From: Phycisphaerae bacterium
GTDB lineage: Bacteria > Planctomycetota > Phycisphaerae > Sedimentisphaerales > Anaerobacaceae
Assembly (NCBI GenBank): GCA_030667885.1
Contig: DAOUVA010000273.1
Coordinates: 1 to 6,358 of the forward strand
DNA length: 6,358 nucleotides
Reading direction: 5' to 3'
A program made the translations under genes and the position numbers. Under the pieces are notes generated by a model. It was given only the letters and a program-made list of their open reading frames with translations. It had not been told where the DNA came from and ran no database searches. Below, in pieces: positions 1 through 6,218 of the stretch (within the stretch, counting starts at the first letter, position 1; each line of letters opens with the position of its first letter).

Positions 1-1
1 G

Positions 2-409
2 ATGTATGCCGAGCTTGTATTACCTCTGGAGCAGAAACTGATAGCGGCTGTTCACGAGGCCGGCGCCGCGGCGAAACTGCATGTCTGCGGGGATATTACA
101 AATATCGTACAACACATGGCACAAAGCGGAACAAATATTATAGACGTTGACTGGATGGTCCCGCTCAAGATGGCCAGAGAGCTTGCCGGGCCCGAGGTTA
201 CTCTGTGCGGTAATCTTAATCCGGCCGGTGTCTTGTTTGATGGCAGCAGCGAAGAAGTAGCCGATGCCGCAAGACAATGCCTCAAAGACGCACCGGACAA
301 TTTCATTTTAATGCCGGGCTGTGAAGTGCCACCCGCTACGCCGGAGGAGAATATTCGGGCTTTCTGCCCCTGTGACGGCTGCCTGATTCGTGAAGAATTA
401 AAATGTTGA
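2..409 (+). CDS. UroD-family corrinoid/cobalamin methyltransferase, C-terminal fragment (gene begins before the window)
   Basis: This is the last 135 residues of a uroporphyrinogen-decarboxylase (UroD) superfamily protein. The family is usually about 330-380 residues, so the Met at position 2 is almost certainly internal and the gene starts upstream of the window. Visible landmarks are LHVCGD (residues 26-31), the IIDVDW strand (46-51), LCGNLNP (68-74) and MPGCEVPPATPEENIRAF (104-121). H27, C29 and C107 match the His-x-Cys...Cys zinc ligands of the MtaA/MtbA methylcobamide:thiol methyltransferases, where the two Cys are about 77 residues apart. True heme-pathway UroD enzymes lack this set. 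The likely role is therefore methyl transfer between a corrinoid protein and a thiol or other acceptor, in the cytoplasm. The substrate cannot be told from this fragment. The tail is unusually Cys-rich (CPCDGC at 122-127 and a terminal Cys), which could be an extra metal site. The gene converges on the debranching enzyme gene with a 35-base gap, in which no intrinsic terminator is visible. Confidence 0.85.
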   Translation: MYAELVLPLEQKLIAAVHEAGAAAKLHVCGDITNIVQHMAQSGTNIIDVDWMVPLKMARELAGPEVTLCGNLNPAGVLFDGSSEEVADAARQCLKDAPDNFILMPGCEVPPATPEENIRAFCPCDGCLIREELKC

Positions 410-444
410 ATGTTGATCTTATGACTGGCAAAAGGCGGAGGAAT

Positions 445-2553
445 TTAGTCGTGTATCAACTGGTACGCCCTGATGAGTTCAGCGACGCCCCATGCCTGAG
501 CAAAGCATCCTTTTGGTTTGTGCGGCTTATCGCCGTCGAATATCTCCGAAACGGACCCGAGACAGCCGTCCTCAGTGAGGTGCTTCAGCAGAGGCTGAAT
601 ATATTCTGCCGCCTTTTTTTTGCTTTTGCGGCTGAATCCGTTGACCTTCAGGAAACTTTCCACAAACGGCCCTAACAGAAATGACCATACTGTACCCTGG
701 TGATAAGCTTCATCACGTTGTTGTTGCGGGCCGGTATATATACCATGATAGCGGCTGTTTTGTACGCCCAATGTTCGCAGCCCATAAGGCGTCAACAACT
801 GTTTTCGCACTGCCCTTACAACGGCTTTTTGCTGTGATGGCGACAATGCTGAAAACCCAAGTGAAACAGCGAATATCTGGTTCGGCCGGAGACTGTCTTC
901 AACCGTTCCATCAGGCAAAATGCAGTCGTTTAAGTAACCCTTGCTTTCGTTCCAGAATAGTTCGCAAAAACTGGTCCGAACTTTATCTGCCATTGATTTA
1001 TAGTCATTGAGACCTCTTACGGAGTGCTCTGAGTTGTTTATATCCCATTCGCCGTCAAATTGGGCTAAAAGGCAGAGAGCATTATACCAAAGGGCGTTAA
1101 CTTCGACCGCTTTTCCACATCTGGGCGTAAAGGCGAGCCCTTCGTACTTGGCGTCCATCCATGTTAACTGTGTTTGATAATTACCTGCTGTTATAAGGCC
1201 GTCGGTATCGGCATGGATGTCGAACCGGGTTCCTTTATGGTATGACTCTATAATCCAGCGGATTGTCGGCATGAGTTCCTTATTGAAGGTATTTGAATCG
1301 CCGGTGGCCTTCAGGTATTGAAAAGCCGCGTTGATAAACCAGAGAGAAGCATCAACGCTGTTAAAGTAAGTTGTGCCGCTCCTGTCATCGAAACGATTTG
1401 GAATCATACCCTCATCCGCTGCCGAGGCGAATGTAGTCAAGACGGATTTTGCCTCATCAAACCTGCCGGTTGACAGTAACAGCCCCGGCAAAGAAATAAA
1501 AGCATCTCTGCCCCAGTCTGCAAACCATGGGTAGCCGGCCAGAATAGTGGTTCTCTGGTGATTGTTTGTATCTCGTTTCGCGATAAAAGCATCGGCAGTC
1601 AGACAAAGTGTCTCGAAACTCGATACTTGATGCCCGTTTTTCGATACTCGCATCGAGTTGGCTTTGTGTTTTATGTTTTCCTGATGCCTTAGCAGATTTT
1701 TTCGAACTGTATCGATATTAAGCCCTGTCAGCTCTTCGGGCTTGCGGCGGGATTGCGGGGGGCTGAGGGTTGCCCATAAAACAATTTTGCCCGGTTTTTC
1801 TATCCGGTGCTTGAAAAAGCCGGGGGTCCACAAGTCTTCGGTAAAATCCTGGCCCCTTTCCCTGTCGTTTCGATATATGAAATTAAACCACCATTGACGA
1901 TCAACCACAAAGTTCACCGATGGGCAGTTCAGCAATAACTCACAGCTATTCGGAACATCATGACGAACCAGCACGCTGTCGCCGAGCCGTTTGGCACATA
2001 ATGGAGCGTGAGAACGCTGAAGGGTGTGGAAGTCTCTGAGGCCGACGAAAGGCCTTGAAACAAACTCCAGCGGTTCCGGAACGTTGGTGAAATCATAGAC
2101 CAGGGCTACGGTATTTTTATTGCGAAGAAGATATATGGATTTAGTCAGTTTGAGTTTGCCCAGCTCGTAGTCGAAATGTACCCCGAAATCCTGTCGGAAT
2201 TGTTTGAGAAGGGTAAAGCCTCTCGGCGTGAATTTGTCGTTGAATTCGAACGTTGAAAGGTTAAATGACTGTCCGTTAACAATGACCATCTCCAGACAAT
2301 TGGCCAGTGCCATTATCCGGTTCACCGGAGGATTAAGGGAGCCGATGAGTAGTCCGTGATATCCCCGAGTATTACACCCGACGATGCTCGATGATGCGTA
2401 GCTGCCGTGCTCGTTGGTCAACAGCCATTCCCTCGTCAATAAATCTTCAATAGCTTGGTTGGCTGTTGATATGCTTACTTTTGAAGGGCTGTCATTATGA
2501 GACTTGTTGCTAAACATGGACCATTTACTATCAGCTTTTTGCAGTGCTAACAC
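445..2553 (-). CDS. glycogen debranching enzyme (amylo-alpha-1,6-glucosidase, GH133-type)
   Basis: A complete 702-residue protein, the usual length for the bacterial/archaeal glycogen debranching family. This family removes alpha-1,6 branch stubs from glycogen-like glucans in the cytoplasm. The N-terminal domain carries EWLLTNEHGSYASSS (42-56) and NTRGYHGLLI (61-70). The C-terminal (alpha/alpha)6 catalytic domain carries AGYPWFADWGRDAFISLPG (339-357), NSVDASLWFI (398-407), TWMDAKYEG (464-472), EVNALWYNAL (484-493), LRPNQIFA (555-562), YHQGTVWSFLLGPF (617-630) and SEIFDGDKPHKPKG (669-682). No domain is missing. The start is GTG at 2553, chosen because GGAGAAG lies at 2563-2557 with six bases between GGAG and the GTG. 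The in-frame ATG at 2517 has no Shine-Dalgarno. It is the last gene of the cluster, 128 bases after the GH57 gene, and may have its own promoter in that gap. Lys/Ser/Arg codons near residue 645 contain a run of eight A, a possible slippage site, but the frame is intact. The family assignment is secure; the exact specificity is inferred. Confidence 0.95.
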   Translation of the reverse strand: MLALQKADSKWSMFSNKSHNDSPSKVSISTANQAIEDLLTREWLLTNEHGSYASSSIVGCNTRGYHGLLIGSLNPPVNRIMALANCLEMVIVNGQSFNLSTFEFNDKFTPRGFTLLKQFRQDFGVHFDYELGKLKLTKSIYLLRNKNTVALVYDFTNVPEPLEFVSRPFVGLRDFHTLQRSHAPLCAKRLGDSVLVRHDVPNSCELLLNCPSVNFVVDRQWWFNFIYRNDRERGQDFTEDLWTPGFFKHRIEKPGKIVLWATLSPPQSRRKPEELTGLNIDTVRKNLLRHQENIKHKANSMRVSKNGHQVSSFETLCLTADAFIAKRDTNNHQRTTILAGYPWFADWGRDAFISLPGLLLSTGRFDEAKSVLTTFASAADEGMIPNRFDDRSGTTYFNSVDASLWFINAAFQYLKATGDSNTFNKELMPTIRWIIESYHKGTRFDIHADTDGLITAGNYQTQLTWMDAKYEGLAFTPRCGKAVEVNALWYNALCLLAQFDGEWDINNSEHSVRGLNDYKSMADKVRTSFCELFWNESKGYLNDCILPDGTVEDSLRPNQIFAVSLGFSALSPSQQKAVVRAVRKQLLTPYGLRTLGVQNSRYHGIYTGPQQQRDEAYHQGTVWSFLLGPFVESFLKVNGFSRKSKKKAAEYIQPLLKHLTEDGCLGSVSEIFDGDKPHKPKGCFAQAWGVAELIRAYQLIHD

Positions 2554-2556
2554 AAT

Positions 2557-2563
2557 CTTCTCC
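2557..2563 (-). promoter_or_regulatory. Shine-Dalgarno site that fixes the GTG start of the debranching enzyme
   Basis: On the minus strand GGAGAAG is followed, with six bases after GGAG, by GTG at 2553-2551. The next in-frame candidate, ATG at 2517, has no purine-rich site in front of it. This supports the longer reading by 12 residues. Confidence 0.75.
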
Positions 2564-2579
2564 GGAAAACGTCATCGTG

Positions 2580-2607
2580 GGAATATTTCAGGCCCCCTGG
2601 AAATTCC
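2580..2607 (-). other. intergenic stem-loop in the leader of the debranching enzyme gene
   Basis: The two arms (2580-2592 and 2596-2607) pair over 12 positions, with one bulged A at 2585, one G-T wobble and a loop of three bases. On the minus strand the hairpin is not followed by a run of T, so it is not an intrinsic terminator for the GH57 gene. On the plus strand only TTTT follows. It sits 17 bases before the Shine-Dalgarno of the debranching enzyme. If the TATAAT at 2622-2617 is used, the hairpin would be almost at the 5' end of the mRNA, a position typical of stabilising or processing hairpins. The pairing is visible; the function is inferred. Confidence 0.5.
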
Positions 2608-2616
2608 TTTTATCCT

Positions 2617-2622
2617 ATTATA
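2617..2622 (-). promoter_or_regulatory. candidate -10 hexamer (TATAAT) before the debranching enzyme gene
   Basis: The minus strand reads TATAAT exactly at 2622-2617, in an AT-rich stretch. The hexamer 17 bases upstream does not resemble TTGACA, so only the -10 half is convincing. Transcription would begin near 2610, about 57 bases before the GTG. AT-rich DNA gives such matches by chance, so confidence is low. Confidence 0.3.
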
Positions 2623-2681
2623 TTAATCCTTTATAAAGCCTCTGTTGGAAGAAAGTCGAAGTTGCTTTCAGCAGTAAAGAG

Positions 2682-3992
2682 TCATTCCTGATTTACCGGC
2701 TCACCTGGATGTATCGGTTGCAATTCGGACGGTTTATTAATGTGTGAGCCCGCTTTCATAAACCGCTTTGTCGCCTTTTGCTGCGGTGTCAGAGACGCAG
2801 CTTGCTTTTCTGAGGTTTTGGAACAACGGCTGTTAAGATTACCTAATACATTCATAAAGTTTATATAAGAGTCGTAAGGTGAATTATAAGGATTGAAATA
2901 TTTATGCACGTCGCCGTCGGCAAAGTATTTTGTGCACATATAATAAAAATGGTCCGATACCTGAAGTTTTCGCCAGTCCGAAATGATTTTTTCGTTCCCG
3001 GTTTGTTTGATTTTCTTTTCGAGACGGTAAAGTTCGTGGATGGCATTGGATTGCATGGCGTTTCCGACCCAGGCTGATAGGTCTCTTTCGATATCGGCCC
3101 AGCTTATAACGTGCGGGACATCAACTATGCCCACGGGCTGATAACTTTCCACTACTTCGCTTGGTGTCTTAAAATTATTGTCGGGGTGCCTTAGAACAGT
3201 TTCCGGCAGATGTCGCATGAAATCGAATATTCCCGTGTCTTCCCATTGGTGCTCACCGAATGTCTCGTAATCCATAAACAGGTTGACGACATTGCCGTTG
3301 CCGTTGACATCGCTTATCCAATGGGCGAACTTGTCTGCCGTCAAAGGCCACTGTGTCCAGTCACGATTGGAAAATCTGAATGCTATGTCGTCACTGAGCG
3401 CATAATTTTTCAGTAAAAGCTTCAAATGCTTGCAGTCTTTGGGCTTATAGACAAAATTAGGACTTCGGTACCCCAGGATATGGTCTGCGCCTTCGGTTAT
3501 TATCGCGTCAAATTTGCCTGTTGACTCGATAAGTGTGGCCAGTTCGTTGTTGTAGATCAGTTCGGTATTTCTGAATATACGCGGCGTTTGGCCGAAATAT
3601 TTGTTGATGGTTTCCGAGTGCTTGTTCACCTGCTCTACGAATTCGTTGCGGGAATATAAAAAGCTCAGGCTGTGATAATATGTCTCACCCAGAAATTCAA
3701 CGCAGCCGGTCTCCGCAAGGGCATCAAATGTGCTCATTACTTCCGGTGAAAACGTAAGCAGCTGCTCCAGCAATACCCCTGTTATACTGTACGCCACTTT
3801 GAATCGACCGTCGAAGCGGTTGATCAAATCAAGGATCAGGCGATTCGTGGGAAGATAACATTTGTTTGCGACCTTCCGGCAAATAGAAGCATTTTTGTAG
3901 TCGTCGAAATAATAGTCGTTTTTGTCAAACACCGTATAGTGTCTTAACCGCATGGGCTGATGAACTTGAAAATAAAAGCATACCGAAGGCAT
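2682..3992 (-). CDS. glycoside hydrolase family 57 protein (alpha-amylase / glucanotransferase type)
   Basis: A complete 436-residue GH57 protein. This retaining family acts on alpha-glucans as alpha-amylase, 4-alpha-glucanotransferase or branching enzyme. All core motifs are seen: HQP (11-13), GETYYHS (102-108), FRNTEL (140-145) with E144 as the expected catalytic nucleophile, and MDYETFGEH (240-248) with D241 as the expected acid/base. SAWVGNAMQSNAIHELY (306-322) and SDHFYYM (346-352) follow. The length and motif wording fit the short intracellular GH57 alpha-amylases found beside glycogen synthase and debranching genes in Bacteroidetes and archaea. No signal peptide is visible, so it should act in the cytoplasm. 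After about residue 388 the sequence becomes Lys/Gln/Pro-rich and looks disordered. The ATG at 3992 lies 40 bases after the glycosyltransferase stop, with a weak AAGAGA site upstream, so co-transcription is likely. Family confidence is high; whether it hydrolyses or transfers glucan cannot be told. Confidence 0.93.
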   Translation of the reverse strand: MPSVCFYFQVHQPMRLRHYTVFDKNDYYFDDYKNASICRKVANKCYLPTNRLILDLINRFDGRFKVAYSITGVLLEQLLTFSPEVMSTFDALAETGCVEFLGETYYHSLSFLYSRNEFVEQVNKHSETINKYFGQTPRIFRNTELIYNNELATLIESTGKFDAIITEGADHILGYRSPNFVYKPKDCKHLKLLLKNYALSDDIAFRFSNRDWTQWPLTADKFAHWISDVNGNGNVVNLFMDYETFGEHQWEDTGIFDFMRHLPETVLRHPDNNFKTPSEVVESYQPVGIVDVPHVISWADIERDLSAWVGNAMQSNAIHELYRLEKKIKQTGNEKIISDWRKLQVSDHFYYMCTKYFADGDVHKYFNPYNSPYDSYINFMNVLGNLNSRCSKTSEKQAASLTPQQKATKRFMKAGSHINKPSELQPIHPGEPVNQE

Positions 3993-4032
3993 AATTTAAT
4001 CTCTTATTGTGTTTATTTTTTGTGTGATTCTG

Positions 4033-5322
4033 TTAAACCGCGACCAGTGTTTCTTCATAAATTTTGACGCATTTGGCTGCTGCGTCTTTCCATCTTAATT
4101 TTCTCACCTCAAAATTGCCATGGCTCGCCAAGGTCTCTTGCAATGGCGGATATTTCAATACAGCTATCATTTTGTTGGCAATTTCATCTGTGTCCCAGAA
4201 GTCAACTTTAAGAGCATGAGTCAAGACTTCTGATACACCACTTTGCTTGCTTATTATGACCGGAACATCGTTGTTCAAGGCCTCAAGGGGAGCGATTCCA
4301 AAAGGTTCCGATACGGAAGGCATCACATACAGGTCAGCCATTTGATATATTTTTTGGACGTCTTCGCCTCGCAAAAAGCCTGTGAAAAGCACTTTATGTC
4401 CGATGCCGAGTTCGGCCGCCATTTCAATCGAGCGGTGCATCATATCCCCGGAGCCCACCATAACAAACTTGACGTTATCCATTACTCCAAGGACTTTCTT
4501 TGCGGCATGGAGAAAGTACTCTGGCCCTTTTTGCATTGTGATTCGCCCTAAAAACAGGACAAGTTTCTCGTCATTTTTTATTCCTGTTTCCGCCAAAGAC
4601 CAGTTGCCGTTACGCTCGACGCCGTTATATACAACTTCAACTTTGTCACCGCTGATACCATATCGGTTAATTACCGTACTGCGCGTGAGATGACTGACAG
4701 TGATGACTTTGCTTGCCCGTTCCATACCCTGGCGTTCTATGTTGTAAATCGTCTGATTGACGTTCTCACCACTGCGGTCGAATTCTGTCGAATGTACGTG
4801 CACAATCAATGGTTTTTCAGTGAATGCTGATACTGCGATTCCAGCCGGATAGGTCATCCAGTCATGGGCGTGGACAATGTCAAAATGCTCAGTTTTTGCC
4901 AATTCAACAGCGACCGCAGCATAGCGATGGACCTCACTGTACATATCTGTGCTGTAATCATCCCCGCACGTGATTTGACCTGCTTGGCTGAGGCCGCCGC
5001 CGAGAGATAACTGTTTTTGTCTGAGAGTTTCTTCGATTTGAAGACGGTATGAATCCGGCGTTGTATATGGTTGAAGGGTTGAGCTGATTGCGTGAAATTT
5101 TACATTTTTGAACTCACTGAGCCTGAAAGATGCTGATGATATCCATGAATTCGGACTTAGCAGCTTCACATGAGTTGCATAACTGCTTTCGACCATTTTT
5201 GGCAAAACGAACGTAACTTCCATGCCAAGTTGGTCCATTGCACGGGTAAGCCCATAACAGGCCGTACCCAGACCACCGCTGATAAACGGTGGAAATTCCC
5301 AACCTAACATGAAAACTTTCAT
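4033..5322 (-). CDS. glycosyltransferase family 4 protein, glycogen-synthase-like
   Basis: A complete 429-residue GT-B glycosyltransferase. The N-terminal Rossmann half starts with MKVFMLGWEFPPFISGGLG; GGLG at 16-19 is the nucleotide-sugar phosphate loop, as in glycogen and starch synthases. HAHDWMTYPAG (151-161) and HVHSTEFDR (175-183) follow. The C-terminal half has VYNGVE (231-236), GRITMQKGPE (259-268) with R260 and K265 expected to contact the donor diphosphate, and EPFGIAPLE (339-347), the E-x7-E motif of retaining GT4/GT5 enzymes. There is no signal peptide or membrane segment. With GH57 and debranching genes directly downstream, the likely job is to elongate an intracellular alpha-1,4-glucan from ADP- or UDP-glucose; the donor cannot be read from the sequence. 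The ATG at 5322 is preceded by AAGGA with six bases of spacing, and the start matches the family. It is the first gene of the cluster. The alternative is a GT4 enzyme of another polysaccharide pathway, but the context argues against that. Confidence 0.93.
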   Translation of the reverse strand: MKVFMLGWEFPPFISGGLGTACYGLTRAMDQLGMEVTFVLPKMVESSYATHVKLLSPNSWISSASFRLSEFKNVKFHAISSTLQPYTTPDSYRLQIEETLRQKQLSLGGGLSQAGQITCGDDYSTDMYSEVHRYAAVAVELAKTEHFDIVHAHDWMTYPAGIAVSAFTEKPLIVHVHSTEFDRSGENVNQTIYNIERQGMERASKVITVSHLTRSTVINRYGISGDKVEVVYNGVERNGNWSLAETGIKNDEKLVLFLGRITMQKGPEYFLHAAKKVLGVMDNVKFVMVGSGDMMHRSIEMAAELGIGHKVLFTGFLRGEDVQKIYQMADLYVMPSVSEPFGIAPLEALNNDVPVIISKQSGVSEVLTHALKVDFWDTDEIANKMIAVLKYPPLQETLASHGNFEVRKLRWKDAAAKCVKIYEETLVAV

Positions 5323-5683
5323 TTGCGATCCTTCTGCTATTTATTGGCTTATTTTAATAATATTTTATTCAATAAGAAGCTGAAATAAACCATTTGCTCA
5401 ACCATATCTTATAAACATGCTGTCATAACGGCTGTACTGTGTCGCCCGCCATTTAGCTTAATAAGGCCGTTATCGGCAGTAAGTTGCACTGTACTTAATC
5501 CAAAGCCGATAAAAAAGATACGGCATCTACCCTAACATCACTTGTTATTAATATATAAATCGGAATTTTCGGGGCTGAAAGTTCACAAAAAATTTTACAA
5601 AATCGTGAATTTTGCTATTGTAATAGTACATTTTATAGGCCGGTGTCCAATTAGGAAGACGGATTGTATCAATTTTTACTGTT
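5323..5683. other. gene-free upstream region of the glucan cluster
   Basis: No ORF with a ribosome binding site is seen on either strand. The part nearest the glycosyltransferase (5341-5420) is very AT-rich and should hold the cluster promoter on the minus strand. I found no clear paired -35/-10 there; a TAAAAT at about 5364-5369 is the only weak candidate. The middle part (5425-5511) has overlapping inverted repeats, listed separately. The part next to the small plus-strand ORF (5560-5650) is AT-rich, with a weak inverted repeat TTCAC/GTGAA at 5582-5609. On the plus strand it also has a weak promoter-like pair, TTGCTA and TATAGG, 16 bases apart. Confidence 0.5.
5425..5511. repeat. nested inverted repeats and a repeated CTGTACT heptamer upstream of the glucan cluster
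   Basis: Three pairings are seen. ATAACGGC (5425-5432) pairs with GCCGTTAT (5466-5473), and TATCGGC (5471-5477) pairs with GCCGATA (5505-5511). Inside the second, TAAGT (5480-5484) pairs with ACTTA (5493-5497). The first two share 5471-5473, so they compete at their ends. CTGTACT occurs twice in direct orientation (5432-5438 and 5489-5495). The block lies 100-190 bases upstream of the glycosyltransferase start. It could be an operator or a structured mRNA leader. The repeats are visible; any role is inferred. Confidence 0.4.
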
Positions 5684-5869
5684 ATGAGCCTAAAACAAGC
5701 TTTGGATTACGCCTGTTATGATTATTGGAACAAGATTGTTCGGTTTGAGACTTACAACGTACCGGAGATTACACGTCCTTCTATATTCGCTTTAGTCAAA
5801 GGAATGTGTTTTTATATCTTTTTAAACAACGCTAACACAGCCGTAAGATGTTTATTCAAAAGACGTTAG
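5684..5869 (+). CDS. doubtful small ORF, hypothetical protein
   Basis: An ATG-to-TAG reading frame of 61 codons in the otherwise empty stretch between the glucan cluster and the histone gene. I recognise no family. The product would be basic at its end (LFKRR), with three Cys and a mildly hydrophobic centre (IFALVKGMCFYIFL, residues 34-47), too short and polar-flanked to be called a membrane segment with confidence. There is no Shine-Dalgarno next to the ATG; the nearest purine run, GGAAGA at 5654-5659, is about 24 bases away. A weak 7-bp inverted repeat (CGCTAAC 5830-5836, GTTAGCG 5865-5871) spans its end, but no T-run follows. It could be a chance ORF, a decayed gene or a real small protein. 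It is included because it is the only ORF here that is not antisense to a gene. Confidence 0.2.
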   Translation: MSLKQALDYACYDYWNKIVRFETYNVPEITRPSIFALVKGMCFYIFLNNANTAVRCLFKRR

Positions 5870-5893
5870 CGAGTAAATTGTAGTTTCTGTTAG

Positions 5894-5922
5894 AAAAAAT
5901 GCCCGTGGATTTCTAACCGGGC
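5894..5922 (-). terminator. intrinsic terminator of the histone-fold gene
   Basis: On the minus strand, immediately after the TAG stop, GCCCG (5922-5918) pairs with CGGGC (5905-5901) around a 13-base loop. It is followed by A and then six T (5899-5894). A further G-C pair can form if one A is bulged. The stem touches the stop codon, so the histone gene ends its own transcription unit. The plus-strand side has no T-run and should not terminate in that direction. Confidence 0.8.
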
Positions 5923-6102
5923 CTAAAGGTCCTGTGCCTTGACTGTGCTGCGGCGATTGGCCTTGGTGCGGGCTATAGCAGCGTCAAGCATACAATAGAC
6001 CTTATCACTGAGTGCCTCAAGAGCGTCGGATGAGGTCATCATCTCCTTGCTTTTGATATAAGCCTTAACTTTGCTTGCTACGACCAAAGATTCTTTTGCC
6101 AT
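5923..6102 (-). CDS. bacterial histone, single histone-fold protein (59 residues)
   Basis: A very small basic protein with the signature of a minimal histone fold. Such proteins dimerise and bind DNA in the nucleoid, as do archaeal histones and the Bdellovibrio histone Bd0055. Helix 1 is about residues 5-19 (SLVVASKVKAYIKSK), loop 1 about 20-23, and the long helix 2 about 24-48 (SSDALEALSDKVYCMLDAAI and on). Loop 2 is NRRST (49-53) and the short last helix VKAQDL is 54-59. R51, T53 and D58 line up with the RKT...D of archaeal histones. The Arg-to-Asp distance of seven equals that of the Arg52-Asp59 clamp in HMfB. Helix 3 is cut short, as reported for bacterial dimer-type histones. There is no tail. 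The start is ATG 6102, because GGAGG lies eight bases upstream; an ATG at 6117 overlaps that GGAGG and would add only MEDFK. It is monocistronic, with a terminator touching the stop. Fold assignment is from motif recognition; DNA binding is inferred. Confidence 0.88.
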   Translation of the reverse strand: MAKESLVVASKVKAYIKSKEMMTSSDALEALSDKVYCMLDAAIARTKANRRSTVKAQDL

Positions 6103-6110
6103 TTTGAAAT

Positions 6111-6115
6111 CCTCC
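6111..6115 (-). promoter_or_regulatory. Shine-Dalgarno (GGAGG) that decides the histone start
   Basis: The minus strand reads ATGGAGGATTTCAAAATGG. GGAGG is eight bases from the second ATG (6102), ideal spacing, and it overlaps the first ATG (6117). The upstream ATG has no site of its own, so the 59-residue form is favoured over the 64-residue one. Confidence 0.85.
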
Positions 6116-6141
6116 ATGTTAAAAGGTTAAACTGTAATTAC

Positions 6142-6167
6142 GCCGACACCAAATCCTTAAGTCCGGC
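6142..6167 (-). other. stem-loop in the histone leader
   Basis: GCCGGAC (minus strand, 6167-6161) can pair with GTCGGC (6147-6142), with one bulged G and a 13-base loop. It lies 40-65 bases before the histone ATG and leaves the Shine-Dalgarno free. The stem is short, so this may be chance. Confidence 0.3.
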
Positions 6168-6178
6168 ACATCATTGAG

Positions 6179-6202
6179 CGTTGTTATTACATGTAATCAA
6201 CG
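6179..6202. promoter_or_regulatory. perfect 12-bp palindrome inside a longer inverted repeat, candidate operator of the histone gene
   Basis: ATTACATGTAAT (6186-6197) is a perfect palindrome. It is flanked by CGTTG (6179-6183) and CAACG (6198-6202), themselves inverted repeats, with two extra T on one side. It lies 77-100 bases upstream of the histone start and just downstream of the candidate promoter, where a dimeric repressor could block transcription. The symmetry is visible; the regulator is unknown. Confidence 0.45.
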
Positions 6203-6218
6203 GTGTTTGCAACAAAAA

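Noticed and set aside
410..444. Bidirectional terminator between the convergent UroD-family and debranching genes
   Set aside because: No GC-rich stem followed by a T-run is present in the 35 bases; the purine-rich stretch there has no partner.
403..675. Plus-strand ORF of 90 codons overlapping the end of the UroD-family gene
   Set aside because: It is almost entirely antisense to the 3' end of the debranching enzyme and resembles no protein family; it is a shadow frame.
681..1010. Plus-strand ORF of 109 codons
   Set aside because: Fully antisense to conserved C-terminal motifs of the debranching enzyme, with no family resemblance.
4243..4693. Two overlapping plus-strand ORFs of about 100 codons
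   Set aside because: Antisense to the conserved C-terminal half of the glycosyltransferase and overlapping each other in different frames.
5341..5400. 18-codon minus-strand leader peptide starting with MVEQMVYF before the glycosyltransferase
   Set aside because: Only a weak purine site precedes it, there is no run of regulatory codons and no attenuator follows.
6103..6117. Longer histone with N-terminal MEDFK
   Set aside because: The upstream ATG overlaps the GGAGG that serves the second ATG and has no Shine-Dalgarno of its own.
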